From NCBI RefSeq assembly GCF_003053565.1, contig NZ_QAXS01000002.1:83830-147829 (forward strand): a stretch of 64,000 nucleotides of DNA. The letters run 5' to 3'. This stretch comes from Halanaerobium saccharolyticum (GTDB lineage Bacteria > Bacillota > Halanaerobiia > Halanaerobiales > Halanaerobiaceae). Made by a program: the position numbers and the translations under genes. The notes beneath the pieces were generated by a model that saw only the letters and a list, made by a program, of their open reading frames with translations, ran no database searches and was not told the DNA's origin. Positions 35,514 to 43,154 of the stretch are shown in pieces. The stretch's first letter is position 1; every line of letters starts with the position of its first letter.

Positions 35514-35560
35514 CAAAAAAAGCTGGCGGAGAAATTAAAGTTCTCCCGCCAGCTTTCTAT
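35514..35560. terminator. Bidirectional terminator
   Basis: AGCTGGCGGAGAA (35521-35533) pairs with TTCTCCCGCCAGCT (35541-35554) with one bulge. The A run at 35515-35520 gives a strong T tract for the minus-strand nhaC. On the plus strand TTTCTATTATT serves the phosphatase. Confidence 0.8.
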
Positions 35561-35562
35561 TA

Positions 35563-36939
35563 TTATTCACTTTTAAAAGTAAAGCTGCCGCTAAAGGCAT
35601 AAATTACTGCAATCACCGGAGCCAGAAATGATAAAAAAGTATAGGGAATATAACTGAATCCGATATCCATCACATTCTGAATATAAACTGAAACAACTCC
35701 CCAGGGCAGGATAGAACAGCCGAGAGTAGAAGCGGTCTCCAGCGAACGAGAGAGAACACTGTTATCAACTTTCATTTCCTGATAGGCAGGTGCCAGAGTT
35801 CGGCCGGGAATTACAATTGAAACAAACATTTCTCCGGTAGCCAGCAGCATAATATAGGCAGAACTTAGGGAAATCAAAATCAAGTCCCGGGGTTTTTTAA
35901 CAACTTTGAGTAATGAATCTAAAATCACTTCTAAAATCCTTGCTTTTTCTAAGATTCCTCCCATTGCAGTTCCCGCCATAATAATGGCAACTGTACTCAT
36001 CATATTATTTATTCCACCCTGAGTTAAAAGGCTGTCTAAAAGCTCAAGCCCGGTATCAGCCTGATAACCATTAGCCGCTGCATTTAAAATTTCAGCAAAA
36101 GAGGATCCCTGAGTCAGAACTGCAAAAAGAGAAGCAGTGATAAAACTGAGCGAAAGAGAGGCAATGGCCGGTACCTTAAATAGCGAAAGTAAAAGCATCA
36201 GAGCCGGTGGAATTAAAGTCCAGAGAGAGATATTAAAGTTTTGACTGAGGCTGCTTAAAATCTGGTTAATATTGGCTAGATTAGCACTTCCATCTAAATA
36301 AAAAGTACCAATCACTGCATATAAGATAAGGCTGATTAGAGCTGCCGGTCCTGAAACATAGAGCATCGATTTAATATGATCAAAAAGATCGGTGCTGCTC
36401 ATAGCGGCAGTTAAATTAGTAGAATCAGACATCGGAGAAATTTTATCTCCGAGCATTGCTCCCGAAACGATTGCTCCAACGGTAATTGCCTTTGGTACTC
36501 CCAGTCCCTCTGCTACTCCCAGCAGTACTATTCCCATGGTGGCAATTGTTCCAAAAGAGCTGCCGATCAAAATCGAAGTGACTGCTGCCAGCAGGAAAGC
36601 AGCCGGTAAAAAGATGCCGGGACTTAATAGCTCCAGTCCATAGTAGACCATTGTCTGGATTGTACCTGATAAAATCCAGCTGCCGATCACCATTCCAATA
36701 ATAATCAGAATCAGTGAAGCCCCTAAAGCGTTTTTAATTCCGTTAATCATTCCACTTTCAATTTCTTTCCAGCTTAAGCCCAGATAGAGGCCGAAAAGAG
36801 CAGCTGTCATTGCCCCTAAGACCAGGGCTGTTTCCAAAACTAAAGCAGTTCTGATAGAAAACAAAATAACAGCAATAACTGTCAAGAGAGCAATTACTGC
36901 AGTTTTTGAATCTGGCTTTTTAATTGTACTTTTCTCCAT
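35563..36939 (-). CDS. nhaC: NhaC-family Na+/H+ antiporter
   Basis: Inner-membrane ion antiporter, 458 residues with about 11 hydrophobic segments. The family motif GDKISPMSDSTNLTA is present, along with the inverted-repeat partner near TGEMFVSIVIPGRTLAPAY. Fits a halophile extruding sodium. Related NhaC members exchange malate/lactate or amino acids, so substrate is not certain. SD AAGGATG precedes the ATG. Own terminator; monocistronic. Confidence 0.88.
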   Translation of the reverse strand: MEKSTIKKPDSKTAVIALLTVIAVILFSIRTALVLETALVLGAMTAALFGLYLGLSWKEIESGMINGIKNALGASLILIIIGMVIGSWILSGTIQTMVYYGLELLSPGIFLPAAFLLAAVTSILIGSSFGTIATMGIVLLGVAEGLGVPKAITVGAIVSGAMLGDKISPMSDSTNLTAAMSSTDLFDHIKSMLYVSGPAALISLILYAVIGTFYLDGSANLANINQILSSLSQNFNISLWTLIPPALMLLLSLFKVPAIASLSLSFITASLFAVLTQGSSFAEILNAAANGYQADTGLELLDSLLTQGGINNMMSTVAIIMAGTAMGGILEKARILEVILDSLLKVVKKPRDLILISLSSAYIMLLATGEMFVSIVIPGRTLAPAYQEMKVDNSVLSRSLETASTLGCSILPWGVVSVYIQNVMDIGFSYIPYTFLSFLAPVIAVIYAFSGSFTFKSE

Positions 36940-37037
36940 TTTTAATCAACATCCTTATTATCTATTTATATTAGTTAATTAATGCACATTATTTATATCA
37001 TAACTATTTTTTTAATGAAAATCAAATCCAAAAATTA

Positions 37038-37066
37038 TTGACTTATGTTCATAACAGCCATATAAT
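37038..37066 (+). promoter_or_regulatory. Promoter of the DUF89 gene
   Basis: TTGACT (37038-37043), a 17-bp spacer, TATAAT (37061-37066). Confidence 0.75.
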
Positions 37067-37085
37067 TAAAAAGAGGTGATTACAA

Positions 37086-37940
37086 ATGAAGATGAGATAT
37101 GATTGTTTACCCTGTCTATTCAGGCAGACTTTGGAATCTGCCCGGATGGTAACAGATGATGAAGAGATAATTAAGGATATTTTAAAAAAATATTCAAAAA
37201 TGCTGCCGGAATTAATTGACTCAGAAGCTACCGCACCGATGATAGCAGAAGAGATGCAGGGTTATATCAAAAAGGTCAGTGGTGTTAGTGATCCCTATGC
37301 TGAGATCAAAGAGAAAAATTTGGATTCAGCTTTTAAACTGCTGCCCCTGGTTAAAAAGGAGATAGCAGAGGCAGAAGATCCACTTTTAGCAGCTTTATTA
37401 ATGTCAGCAATGGGCAATTCCATTGATGCCGGTGTCAGCCTGAATGTCAACATCAAAGATAATATAGAGAGGGCACTTAAAGAATCTTTTGCCCACAGTG
37501 ATTATCAGCAGTTTTTAGGAGAACTGAAAGAGGCTGATGAGCTGTTATTTATTGCTGATAATACGGGTGAAGCAGTTTTTGATAAACTTTTACTTAAAAA
37601 AATCAAAGAAGATTATGATCTAAATATTACATATGCAGTTCGAGAGACAGCAGTCTTAAATGATATTACAGCCGAAGGAGCTTTAGAACTGGGAATTGAT
37701 CAATATGCCGAGATTATAAAAAGCGGCAGTAAGGCTCCGGGAATGATTATGGATTCAGCCAGCAAAGAGTTTTTAAAACACTATCAAAAGGCAGACCTTG
37801 TAATCAGCAAGGGCCAGGGGAACTTAGAGAGTCTCTACGGTATAGAATCAGGAATATATTTTCTGCTCAAGGCTAAATGTGATGTAATCGCTGAAGTTCT
37901 CAATGTTAATGAAGGAGATTTTGTTTTTCTTTACAGTTAA
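37086..37940 (+). CDS. DUF89 (ARMT1-like) damage-control phosphatase
   Basis: 284 residues of the DUF89 family, metal-dependent phosphatases proposed to clear harmful sugar-phosphate by-products. Signatures: N-terminal MRYDCLPCLFRQTL (paired Cys), metal-site ADNTGEAVFDKLL, and ISKGQGNLESL near the C-terminus. The 5'-UTR is very short and the SD AGAGGTGAT is good. Next to nhaC (divergent) and a J-domain gene; no clear functional link. Confidence 0.88.
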   Translation: MKMRYDCLPCLFRQTLESARMVTDDEEIIKDILKKYSKMLPELIDSEATAPMIAEEMQGYIKKVSGVSDPYAEIKEKNLDSAFKLLPLVKKEIAEAEDPLLAALLMSAMGNSIDAGVSLNVNIKDNIERALKESFAHSDYQQFLGELKEADELLFIADNTGEAVFDKLLLKKIKEDYDLNITYAVRETAVLNDITAEGALELGIDQYAEIIKSGSKAPGMIMDSASKEFLKHYQKADLVISKGQGNLESLYGIESGIYFLLKAKCDVIAEVLNVNEGDFVFLYS

Positions 37941-38020
37941 AAAATTTCTTAATTTCAAGTTTAGCAGGCTTTTTACTTAAATCAAATTTTTATTATTTAA
38001 AGAAAATCGGGGTGGAATAA

Positions 38021-38344
38021 ATGAATTTTGAAGAATTGAATTCAAAAAAAGTTTATCAGGCAGCCGAGATTTTGAATTTAAGAGATAAAGAATCACTGGC
38101 AGAGATTAAGAAAAAACACCGACAGCTGATAAAAAAGTGGCATCCAGATCAGTGTGAAAAAGAGCCGGAAATCTGTCAGCAAAAGATTAAAGAAATTAAT
38201 GAGGCCTATCAGGTAATTAAAAACTACTGCAGCCATTATTTATATTCATTTGCCGAAGATGAAATACTGGAAAATCTGCCGCGGGATATTCAGAGTGATG
38301 AGCGCTTAAAAAGACAGTTTGGTGATGATCCCCTCTGGGGCTGA
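38021..38344 (+). CDS. J-domain protein
   Basis: Short DnaJ-like co-chaperone, 107 residues. The J domain spans about residues 11-70 with the HPD tripeptide in KKWHPDQCE. There is no Gly/Phe region or zinc-finger domain, so it is a class C (J-only) protein that would recruit DnaK to a particular client. The C-terminal 30 residues have no recognised domain. SD GGGGTGG precedes the ATG. Confidence 0.85.
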   Translation: MNFEELNSKKVYQAAEILNLRDKESLAEIKKKHRQLIKKWHPDQCEKEPEICQQKIKEINEAYQVIKNYCSHYLYSFAEDEILENLPRDIQSDERLKRQFGDDPLWG

Positions 38345-38482
38345 GAGCGGCTTTAGAGCAGGCTGAATTCCATTAAATTTAATCCTGAGTAATCTACTTA
38401 CTATTATTTAGTAGTAATTAATACTATTATATAAATAGCAAGGCAGGATATTATATCTTTTTATATACAGGAGGTAGATTAG

Positions 38483-39682
38483 ATGGATTATTTAATAGTA
38501 ATGGCGGTTGTTTTACTGAGTGTTTTTGGCATGACAGCTAGTGTTGTGGCCCAGACTGAAATTCCCTATGATCAGAAAATGAATGAGGTAGAGACTGAAA
38601 CAGCAACTTTTGCCTTAGGCTGCTTCTGGGGACCTGACGCTTCTTTTGGGGCCTTAGAAGGAGTAGTTAGAACCAGAGTTGGTTATGCAGGTGGCACAAC
38701 TGAAAATCCAACTTATAAGGTGATAGGTGATCACACAGAAACAATTGAAATCGATTATGACCCAGAGGTGATTTCCTACAGAGAACTGGTGGAGATTTTC
38801 TTCGACAGCCACAATCCTTATGCTCAGTCTTATTCGAGGCAGTATGCTTCTCTGATTTTATATAATAATTCAGAGCAGCAGCAGACAGCTGAAGCAGTAA
38901 AAGAAGAGCTGGAGGCTGAAAGCGGCAGAGAGATCAAAACTGAAATCAAAGAGCTCAACCGCTTTTATCTGGCTGAAGACTACCATCAGAAATTTAGACT
39001 TCAGCAGCAGGTAGCTTTCCGTGAGCACTATCTGGACCAGATGACAATGGAAGAATTCATCAACTCACCGGCTGTAACCAAAGTAAGTGGTTATATTACC
39101 GGTAATGGTGAGCGGGATAATATTATTCAGAATATCGGTGAGCTTGGTTTAAGCACCGAGCTGCAGGAGAGGCTTTTAGAAAAGAATAGTATTGACCCGG
39201 CTGAATGTGTGACATTCTGTAAGACTGAAGACGCAGACAGTGTAGTAATCAATGAGGAAGAAAGCGATCAGGAATTAAGAGCTAGACTGACTGATCTGCA
39301 GTATAAGGTAACTCAGCTTGATGCAACAGAACCCGCTTTTAATAATAAGTACTGGGATAACAAAGAGCCCGGTATTTATGTAGATGTAGTTTCCGGTGAG
39401 CCGCTCTTTTCTTCAACTGATAAATTTGAATCAGGTTCCGGCTGGCCCAGCTTTACCAAGCCGCTGGCTGAAGATAGTATAGTTGAAGTTGAGGATAACT
39501 CACTCTGGATGACTCGGATTGAGGTCAGATCTAAAGGGGCAGATTCTCACTTAGGCCATGTATTTGAAGATGGCCCGGAGCCCACAGGTTTGCGCTACTG
39601 TATTAATTCAGCTGCTTTAGATTTTATCCCGGCTGAAGATCTGGCTGAAGAAGGCTATGAGGAATTTGAGCATCTCTTTTAA
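38483..39682 (+). CDS. msrAB: Exported fused methionine sulfoxide reductase MsrAB
   Basis: Reduces both S- and R-methionine sulfoxide, 399 residues. The N-terminus is a hydrophobic signal-like segment (residues 4-24, ending VVAQ) without the usual basic residues, suggesting export. MsrA (about 38-190) has the catalytic GCFWG. A linker domain (190-275) contains an unusual PAECVTFCK Cys pair. MsrB (275-395) has SGSGWPSF and the catalytic Cys in [12 protein letters not shown], and lacks the two CxxC zinc pairs of many MsrB proteins. SD AGGAGGT precedes the ATG. Confidence 0.92.
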   Translation: MDYLIVMAVVLLSVFGMTASVVAQTEIPYDQKMNEVETETATFALGCFWGPDASFGALEGVVRTRVGYAGGTTENPTYKVIGDHTETIEIDYDPEVISYRELVEIFFDSHNPYAQSYSRQYASLILYNNSEQQQTAEAVKEELEAESGREIKTEIKELNRFYLAEDYHQKFRLQQQVAFREHYLDQMTMEEFINSPAVTKVSGYITGNGERDNIIQNIGELGLSTELQERLLEKNSIDPAECVTFCKTEDADSVVINEEESDQELRARLTDLQYKVTQLDATEPAFNNKYWDNKEPGIYVDVVSGEPLFSSTDKFESGSGWPSFTKPLAEDSIVEVEDNSLWMTRIEVRSKGADSHLGHVFEDGPEPTGLRYCINSAALDFIPAEDLAEEGYEEFEHLF

Positions 39683-39691
39683 ACGTACACC

Positions 39692-39788
39692 CACCGTGAA
39701 CCACCCGATATATGTCTAAATAAGTCGAAAAAGACTCAGATTCAACAAAATAAATGATAAAATGACAAAAGCTGACAGGTACCCGGTG
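39692..39788 (+). repeat. 97-bp repeat, copy 2
   Basis: Starts CACCGTGAACCACCCG and ends CTGACAGGTACCCGGTG, 10 bp after the msrAB stop. It has the same length and ends as copy 1 (22156-22252, minus strand). Interior matches without gaps include TGTC, CGAAAA and CT blocks. Confidence 0.7.
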
Positions 39789-39803
39789 GTTGTCAGCTTT
39801 TGT
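39765..39803. terminator. Bidirectional terminator overlapping the repeat
   Basis: Perfect 13-bp stem ACAAAAGCTGACA/TGTCAGCTTTTGT with a 13-nt loop. It serves msrAB (+) and nadE (-). Its left arm and loop belong to repeat copy 2. Confidence 0.7.
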
Positions 39804-39837
39804 AGTTATTTGTCTAAACTGATATTTTATTTATAAT

Positions 39838-40632
39838 CTATTCAGCTATCTTAAAGGTAGGGATCTCTGATTTATCTCTGGCGGCATCAATTAGTTCTTT
39901 AACCCGCTTTACATCTCCCTCTTCAAATTTAGAGAGATCATCATTATTGTTGATTGATTCATAAATCTGATCAAAGTCTTCATAGCTGATCCCAAACTCT
40001 TTTTCATCACGGTCACTTTCATCTCCGCGGCAGCCGCCTGTAGGAGGGCGGTTAATTATTTCCTCCGGAACTCCCAGGACTTCTGCCAGTTCCCAGACCT
40101 GAGTTTTGTTTAAATCTCCGATCGGCCTCATGTCTGTTGCTCCATCACCATAAAGTGTATAGTATCCGGTTAGAATTTCACTCTTATTGCTGGTTCCCAT
40201 TACTACATAGTTCTTTTTCTCAGCAATATAATAGAGGGTCATCATTCTCAATCGAGTCTGAATGTTCTGCTCAGCCGGATTTGGAGTAGGAATCTTGGTC
40301 TGCGGCCAGTGATTCCGCTCAGTTTCTTCGATGTCTATGTTCTTCAATCTATTTTCCAGCGGCTCATTGATTTCTTTCATATTTACTTTGAGAGTTTCGA
40401 TGTCAAATTTATCAGCAAGTAATTCAGCATATTCTACATCTTTAGTTACTGTACCATTGGCCGGAAGCATAACTCCCAGAACATTGTCACCAAAGGCCTC
40501 TTTGGCCAGGGCTCCAACAACAGAGGAATCTATACCTCCACTAAGTCCAACTACAACACCATCTGCATTTCTTGCTTCAACTTTTTCCTGCATCCATTCC
40601 TGAATTTCATTTGCTAAATTTTCATCAATCAT
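39838..40632 (-). CDS. nadE: NH3-dependent NAD+ synthetase
   Basis: Amidates deamido-NAD with ammonia, 264 residues, without the glutaminase domain. The ATP-pyrophosphatase loop is GLSGGIDSSVV. Other marks: MGTSNKSEILTGYYTLYGDGATD, and RPPTGGCRGDESDRDE. The ATG at 40632 (MIDENLANEIQEWM) follows GGGAGGT at 11 nt; upstream in-frame codons to 40686 are not family-like. Confidence 0.93.
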   Translation of the reverse strand: MIDENLANEIQEWMQEKVEARNADGVVVGLSGGIDSSVVGALAKEAFGDNVLGVMLPANGTVTKDVEYAELLADKFDIETLKVNMKEINEPLENRLKNIDIEETERNHWPQTKIPTPNPAEQNIQTRLRMMTLYYIAEKKNYVVMGTSNKSEILTGYYTLYGDGATDMRPIGDLNKTQVWELAEVLGVPEEIINRPPTGGCRGDESDRDEKEFGISYEDFDQIYESINNNDDLSKFEEGDVKRVKELIDAARDKSEIPTFKIAE

Positions 40633-40691
40633 CCTTATTATTACCTCCCAGAGAAAGTAATTTAAATCTTTTATCATCAATTCCACCAGGG

Positions 40692-40720
40692 ATTATAGGA
40701 AAGAATAGAGTTAGTGTCAA
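40692..40720 (-). promoter_or_regulatory. Consensus promoter of nadE
   Basis: On the minus strand: TTGACA (40720-40715), a 17-bp spacer, TATAAT (40697-40692). It matches the housekeeping consensus in all 12 positions. Confidence 0.85.
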
Positions 40721-41041
40721 GATATAGAGATTCGAGAAGAGAGCTTAAAAAGTTTTAGTGCAGATTAAAGCCCTGAGGCTCCATAATAATTTATTTAAGT
40801 CGCCAGAACTTGTTTATTGAGCTGAAGAGATGATTATTTATTTTTTAAATAGTTAGAAAATTATAATATAAAAATCTTATTTTTACAGCAATTAAAAAAA
40901 GGAAATTATAAACAACTAAAGAATTATATAAATACAAATGAATCTTTCTTATTTACCCCTGTCAGAGTCAAATAATGGTCTTTAAAACTGCATTTTTTTA
41001 AGTCAGTTAAAGTTTTAATACTTTTTGAAAGGGTGATCTAA
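40721..41041. other. Intergenic region, nothing recognised
   Basis: AT-rich, between the nadE promoter and the macro-domain gene. TATAAT at 40862-40867 lacks a partner -35. No RNA or ORF is supported. Confidence 0.4.
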
Positions 41042-41581
41042 ATGGACTTTCAAATTGATGGAATTAGACTGGAGCTGATCCAGGGAGATATAGCAGCCCA
41101 AAATGATGTTGAGGCAGTGGTTAACGCGGCAAATGCCCAGCTTCGAACCGGAGGTGGAGTTGCCGGGGCAGTCCACAGAGCAGCCGGACCCGAACTCGAA
41201 AAAGCCTGCAGAGATCTGGCACCAATCAAACCAGGTGAGGCGGTGATAACTAAAGCCTTTAACCTGCCCAACCAGTATGTAATTCACACGCTGGGACCGG
41301 TTTACGGCAGAGATAAGCCTGAGGCAGCGCTCTTGGAAAAGTGCTATCAAAATTCTTTAAAACTGGCAGAAGAATACAGGATTAAAAAGATTGCCTTCCC
41401 GGCGATTTCGACCGGAGCCTTTGGTTACCCAATTAAGGAGGCAGCAGAAATAAGCCTGCTTGCAGTTAATAAATTAGCTTCTGATTTAGAAAGTGTTGAA
41501 AAAATTAGATTTGTTCTCTACAGCAGCAGTGATCTGCAGGTTTATCGTAATCAGGCTCAAAAAATTTTCAATAATAGATAA
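41042..41581 (+). CDS. Macro-domain protein (ADP-ribose/O-acetyl-ADP-ribose hydrolase)
   Basis: Stand-alone macro domain, 179 residues, of the type that hydrolyses O-acetyl-ADP-ribose or removes ADP-ribose from proteins. Binding motifs: AVVNAANAQLRTGGGVAGAVH, the FPAISTGAFGYP loop and the PGEAVITKAF strand. SD AAAGGGTGAT precedes the ATG. First gene of a three-gene run with a HAD protein and a cyclase. Confidence 0.92.
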   Translation: MDFQIDGIRLELIQGDIAAQNDVEAVVNAANAQLRTGGGVAGAVHRAAGPELEKACRDLAPIKPGEAVITKAFNLPNQYVIHTLGPVYGRDKPEAALLEKCYQNSLKLAEEYRIKKIAFPAISTGAFGYPIKEAAEISLLAVNKLASDLESVEKIRFVLYSSSDLQVYRNQAQKIFNNR

Positions 41582-41626
41582 AATCATGCTGACGGGCAGT
41601 CTGCCCCAATAGATAAGGAGGAAGCT

Positions 41627-42097
41627 ATGCTAGATATAAATATACCAGGATGTAAAAGTTTAAAAGTAGAAAAAATTGTCTTCGATCTTAATGGAACCTT
41701 AGCCTGTGATGGAGAATTAATTGCCGGGGTAAAAGAAGGTATTAATCGGCTGGCAGAAGAATTTGAGCTCTATGTTCTAACTGCTGATACCTTAGGCAAC
41801 GCAGAAAATCTGCTAAAAGATTTAAATATTGAGCTGGTAATTATTGAAGGTAATGACGGCAGTAAATTTAAGGCTGATTTTGTAGAAAAGCTCGGCAGAA
41901 AGAGGGTTATTGCAGTAGGAAACGGCAATAATGATGCCCAGATGCTGAAAAACGCTGAGCTCGGAATAGCCGTTATCGGTCCGGAAGGAACTGCCCGCGG
42001 CGCTCTGATGGGAGCGGAATTAATCAGCCGAGAAATTAATGATGTTTTTGATTTGATTTCCAATCCGGAGCGCATCAGGGCAACTTTGAGAAAATAA
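41627..42097 (+). CDS. HAD-like hydrolase, soluble P-type ATPase-like
   Basis: Small HAD-fold protein, 156 residues. The nucleophile motif is FDLNGTLACDG (DxN rather than DxD), followed by LYVLTADTLGNAE and VGNGNNDAQMLKNAELGIAV, the layout of COG4087-type soluble P-type-ATPase-like phosphatases. Replacement of the second Asp by Asn suggests phosphoryl-enzyme chemistry of the ATPase sort rather than ordinary phosphatase action. SD AAGGAGG precedes the ATG. Substrate unknown. Confidence 0.82.
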   Translation: MLDINIPGCKSLKVEKIVFDLNGTLACDGELIAGVKEGINRLAEEFELYVLTADTLGNAENLLKDLNIELVIIEGNDGSKFKADFVEKLGRKRVIAVGNGNNDAQMLKNAELGIAVIGPEGTARGALMGAELISREINDVFDLISNPERIRATLRK

Positions 42098-42125
42098 TTT
42101 AGAATAAGACAAAAGGAGGTGCATT

Positions 42126-42743
42126 GTGTCAAAGCTGATAGATTTAAGCTATGAAATTTACAATGGGATGCCTGTTTATCCCGGAGATATCGAAGTTGAG
42201 CTGGTCAATGACAAAAAAATTGCACGGGACGGCTACTGCAATCATAATTTAAAGATTGGGATGCACACCGGGACTCATCTTGATTTGCCGGCCCACATGC
42301 TGGAAGAGGTCCGCAATGCTGCGGATATTGACCTTAACTCTATTTCCGGTCGGGCTAAATTAATCTATGCTGTGGGAAAAGAAATTATTACTCTGCAGGA
42401 AAGATATAAGTCTGAGATCGAAAAGAATGATATTGTTATTATCTACACCGGTATGGCAGAAGAATACGGCAGCAAAAAATATTACAGCAAGCATCCTCTG
42501 ATTTCGGAAGAATTTGCCGATTTTTTAATTGAAAAAGAAATCAAAGTGCTGGGATTTGATATGCCTTCACCTGATTACAGTCCTTTTAAAATCCATCAAA
42601 AACTATTTGAAAATGATATTTTTATTTTAGAAAATCTCTGCAATTTAGATAAGCTGCTGGGCTTAAGTTCATTTAAGATTTTGGTATTTCCGCTTAAAGT
42701 CAGAGCTGAAGCGGCTCCCTGCCGGGTGGCAGCCGAAATTTGA
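42126..42743 (+). CDS. Cyclase-family (kynurenine formamidase-like) hydrolase
   Basis: 205 residues of the metal-dependent cyclase family (PF04199). The zinc/manganese motif is HTGTHLDLPAHM, with LSYEIYNGMPVYPGD at the N-terminus, FDMPSPDY, and a C-terminal FPLKVRAEAAPCRVAA. The GTG start at 42126 follows AAAAGGAGGTG. Kynurenine formamidase is one activity in the family, but no tryptophan-degradation genes are here, so the substrate is open. Confidence 0.85.
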   Translation: MSKLIDLSYEIYNGMPVYPGDIEVELVNDKKIARDGYCNHNLKIGMHTGTHLDLPAHMLEEVRNAADIDLNSISGRAKLIYAVGKEIITLQERYKSEIEKNDIVIIYTGMAEEYGSKKYYSKHPLISEEFADFLIEKEIKVLGFDMPSPDYSPFKIHQKLFENDIFILENLCNLDKLLGLSSFKILVFPLKVRAEAAPCRVAAEI

Positions 42744-42744
42744 T

Positions 42745-42773
42745 TTGACAGGTATCATACAATCTGCTAAACT
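42745..42773 (+). promoter_or_regulatory. Promoter of the ZTP riboswitch leader
   Basis: TTGACA (42745-42750), a 17-bp spacer, TAAACT (42768-42773). The predicted transcript starts near 42780. Confidence 0.65.
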
Positions 42774-42805
42774 AATAAGCGTAGTTTTAAAAATTTAAAT
42801 ATCTA

Positions 42806-42880
42806 GATTATATGACTGGCGGATAAATATGGGTTTAACCATAGGGGAATATAATCTTTAGTAAATCGCCCGCCTGGATA
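42806..42880 (+). ncRNA. ZTP riboswitch (pfl motif)
   Basis: Core blocks of the ZTP/ZMP-sensing pfl motif are present: GACTGGCGG, GGGTTTAACC, GGGGAA and the 3' CCCGCCTGG. P1 is GATTATAT (42806-42813) with ATATAATC (42849-42856), P2 is TATGG/CCATA (42828-42832 with 42839-42843), and GGCGG (42818-42822) can pair with CCGCC (42870-42874) as the pseudoknot. Its downstream gene is pflB. ZTP rises when 10-formyl-folate is short. Confidence 0.88.
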
Positions 42881-42915
42881 TTGAGTAAATTCTTTATCCG
42901 GGGGGCGATTTTTTT
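42863..42915 (+). terminator. Riboswitch terminator ahead of pflB
   Basis: AAATCGCCC plus the following CCTGGAT pair with ATCCGGG plus GGGCGATTT, then a long T run. The 5' arm includes the aptamer's CCCGCCTGG, so ligand-bound RNA should block termination (an ON switch). Confidence 0.85.
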
Positions 42916-43006
42916 GTTTATCTGCAGATTTTAGTCTTTAAGCAAGCTATTGTAATCTAATTTACAATTAGAGCCGCATAACAAAACATAGTAAAGCACT
43001 CAAGAT

Positions 43007-43035
43007 TTGACGATGGTAATTTTTTCTGCTAAGAT
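43007..43035 (+). promoter_or_regulatory. Second promoter of pflB
   Basis: TTGACG (43007-43012), a 17-bp spacer, TAAGAT (43030-43035), located after the riboswitch terminator. The remaining leader to 43154 shows no further structure I can support. Confidence 0.6.
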
Positions 43036-43154
43036 AGAAGATGAAATTCAGCTTAAAAGATTAAATATAATTTAATAATGACTTTACAGGTGCTTACTCA
43101 AAAAATCTTTTAAGCAGCCAATAAGATTATAAGACTAAAAGAGGAGGATTTTTA

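Noticed and set aside
37900..38020. Terminator between the DUF89 and J-domain genes
   Set aside because: No stem with a T tract could be drawn; the sequence is merely AT-rich.
41015..41350. 111-residue ORF antisense to the macro-domain gene
   Set aside because: The macro-domain motifs lie in the plus frame with a proper SD.
42901..43000. Possible additional riboswitch or small RNA after the ZTP terminator
   Set aside because: No conserved block or convincing stem; only AT-rich leader and the second pflB promoter.
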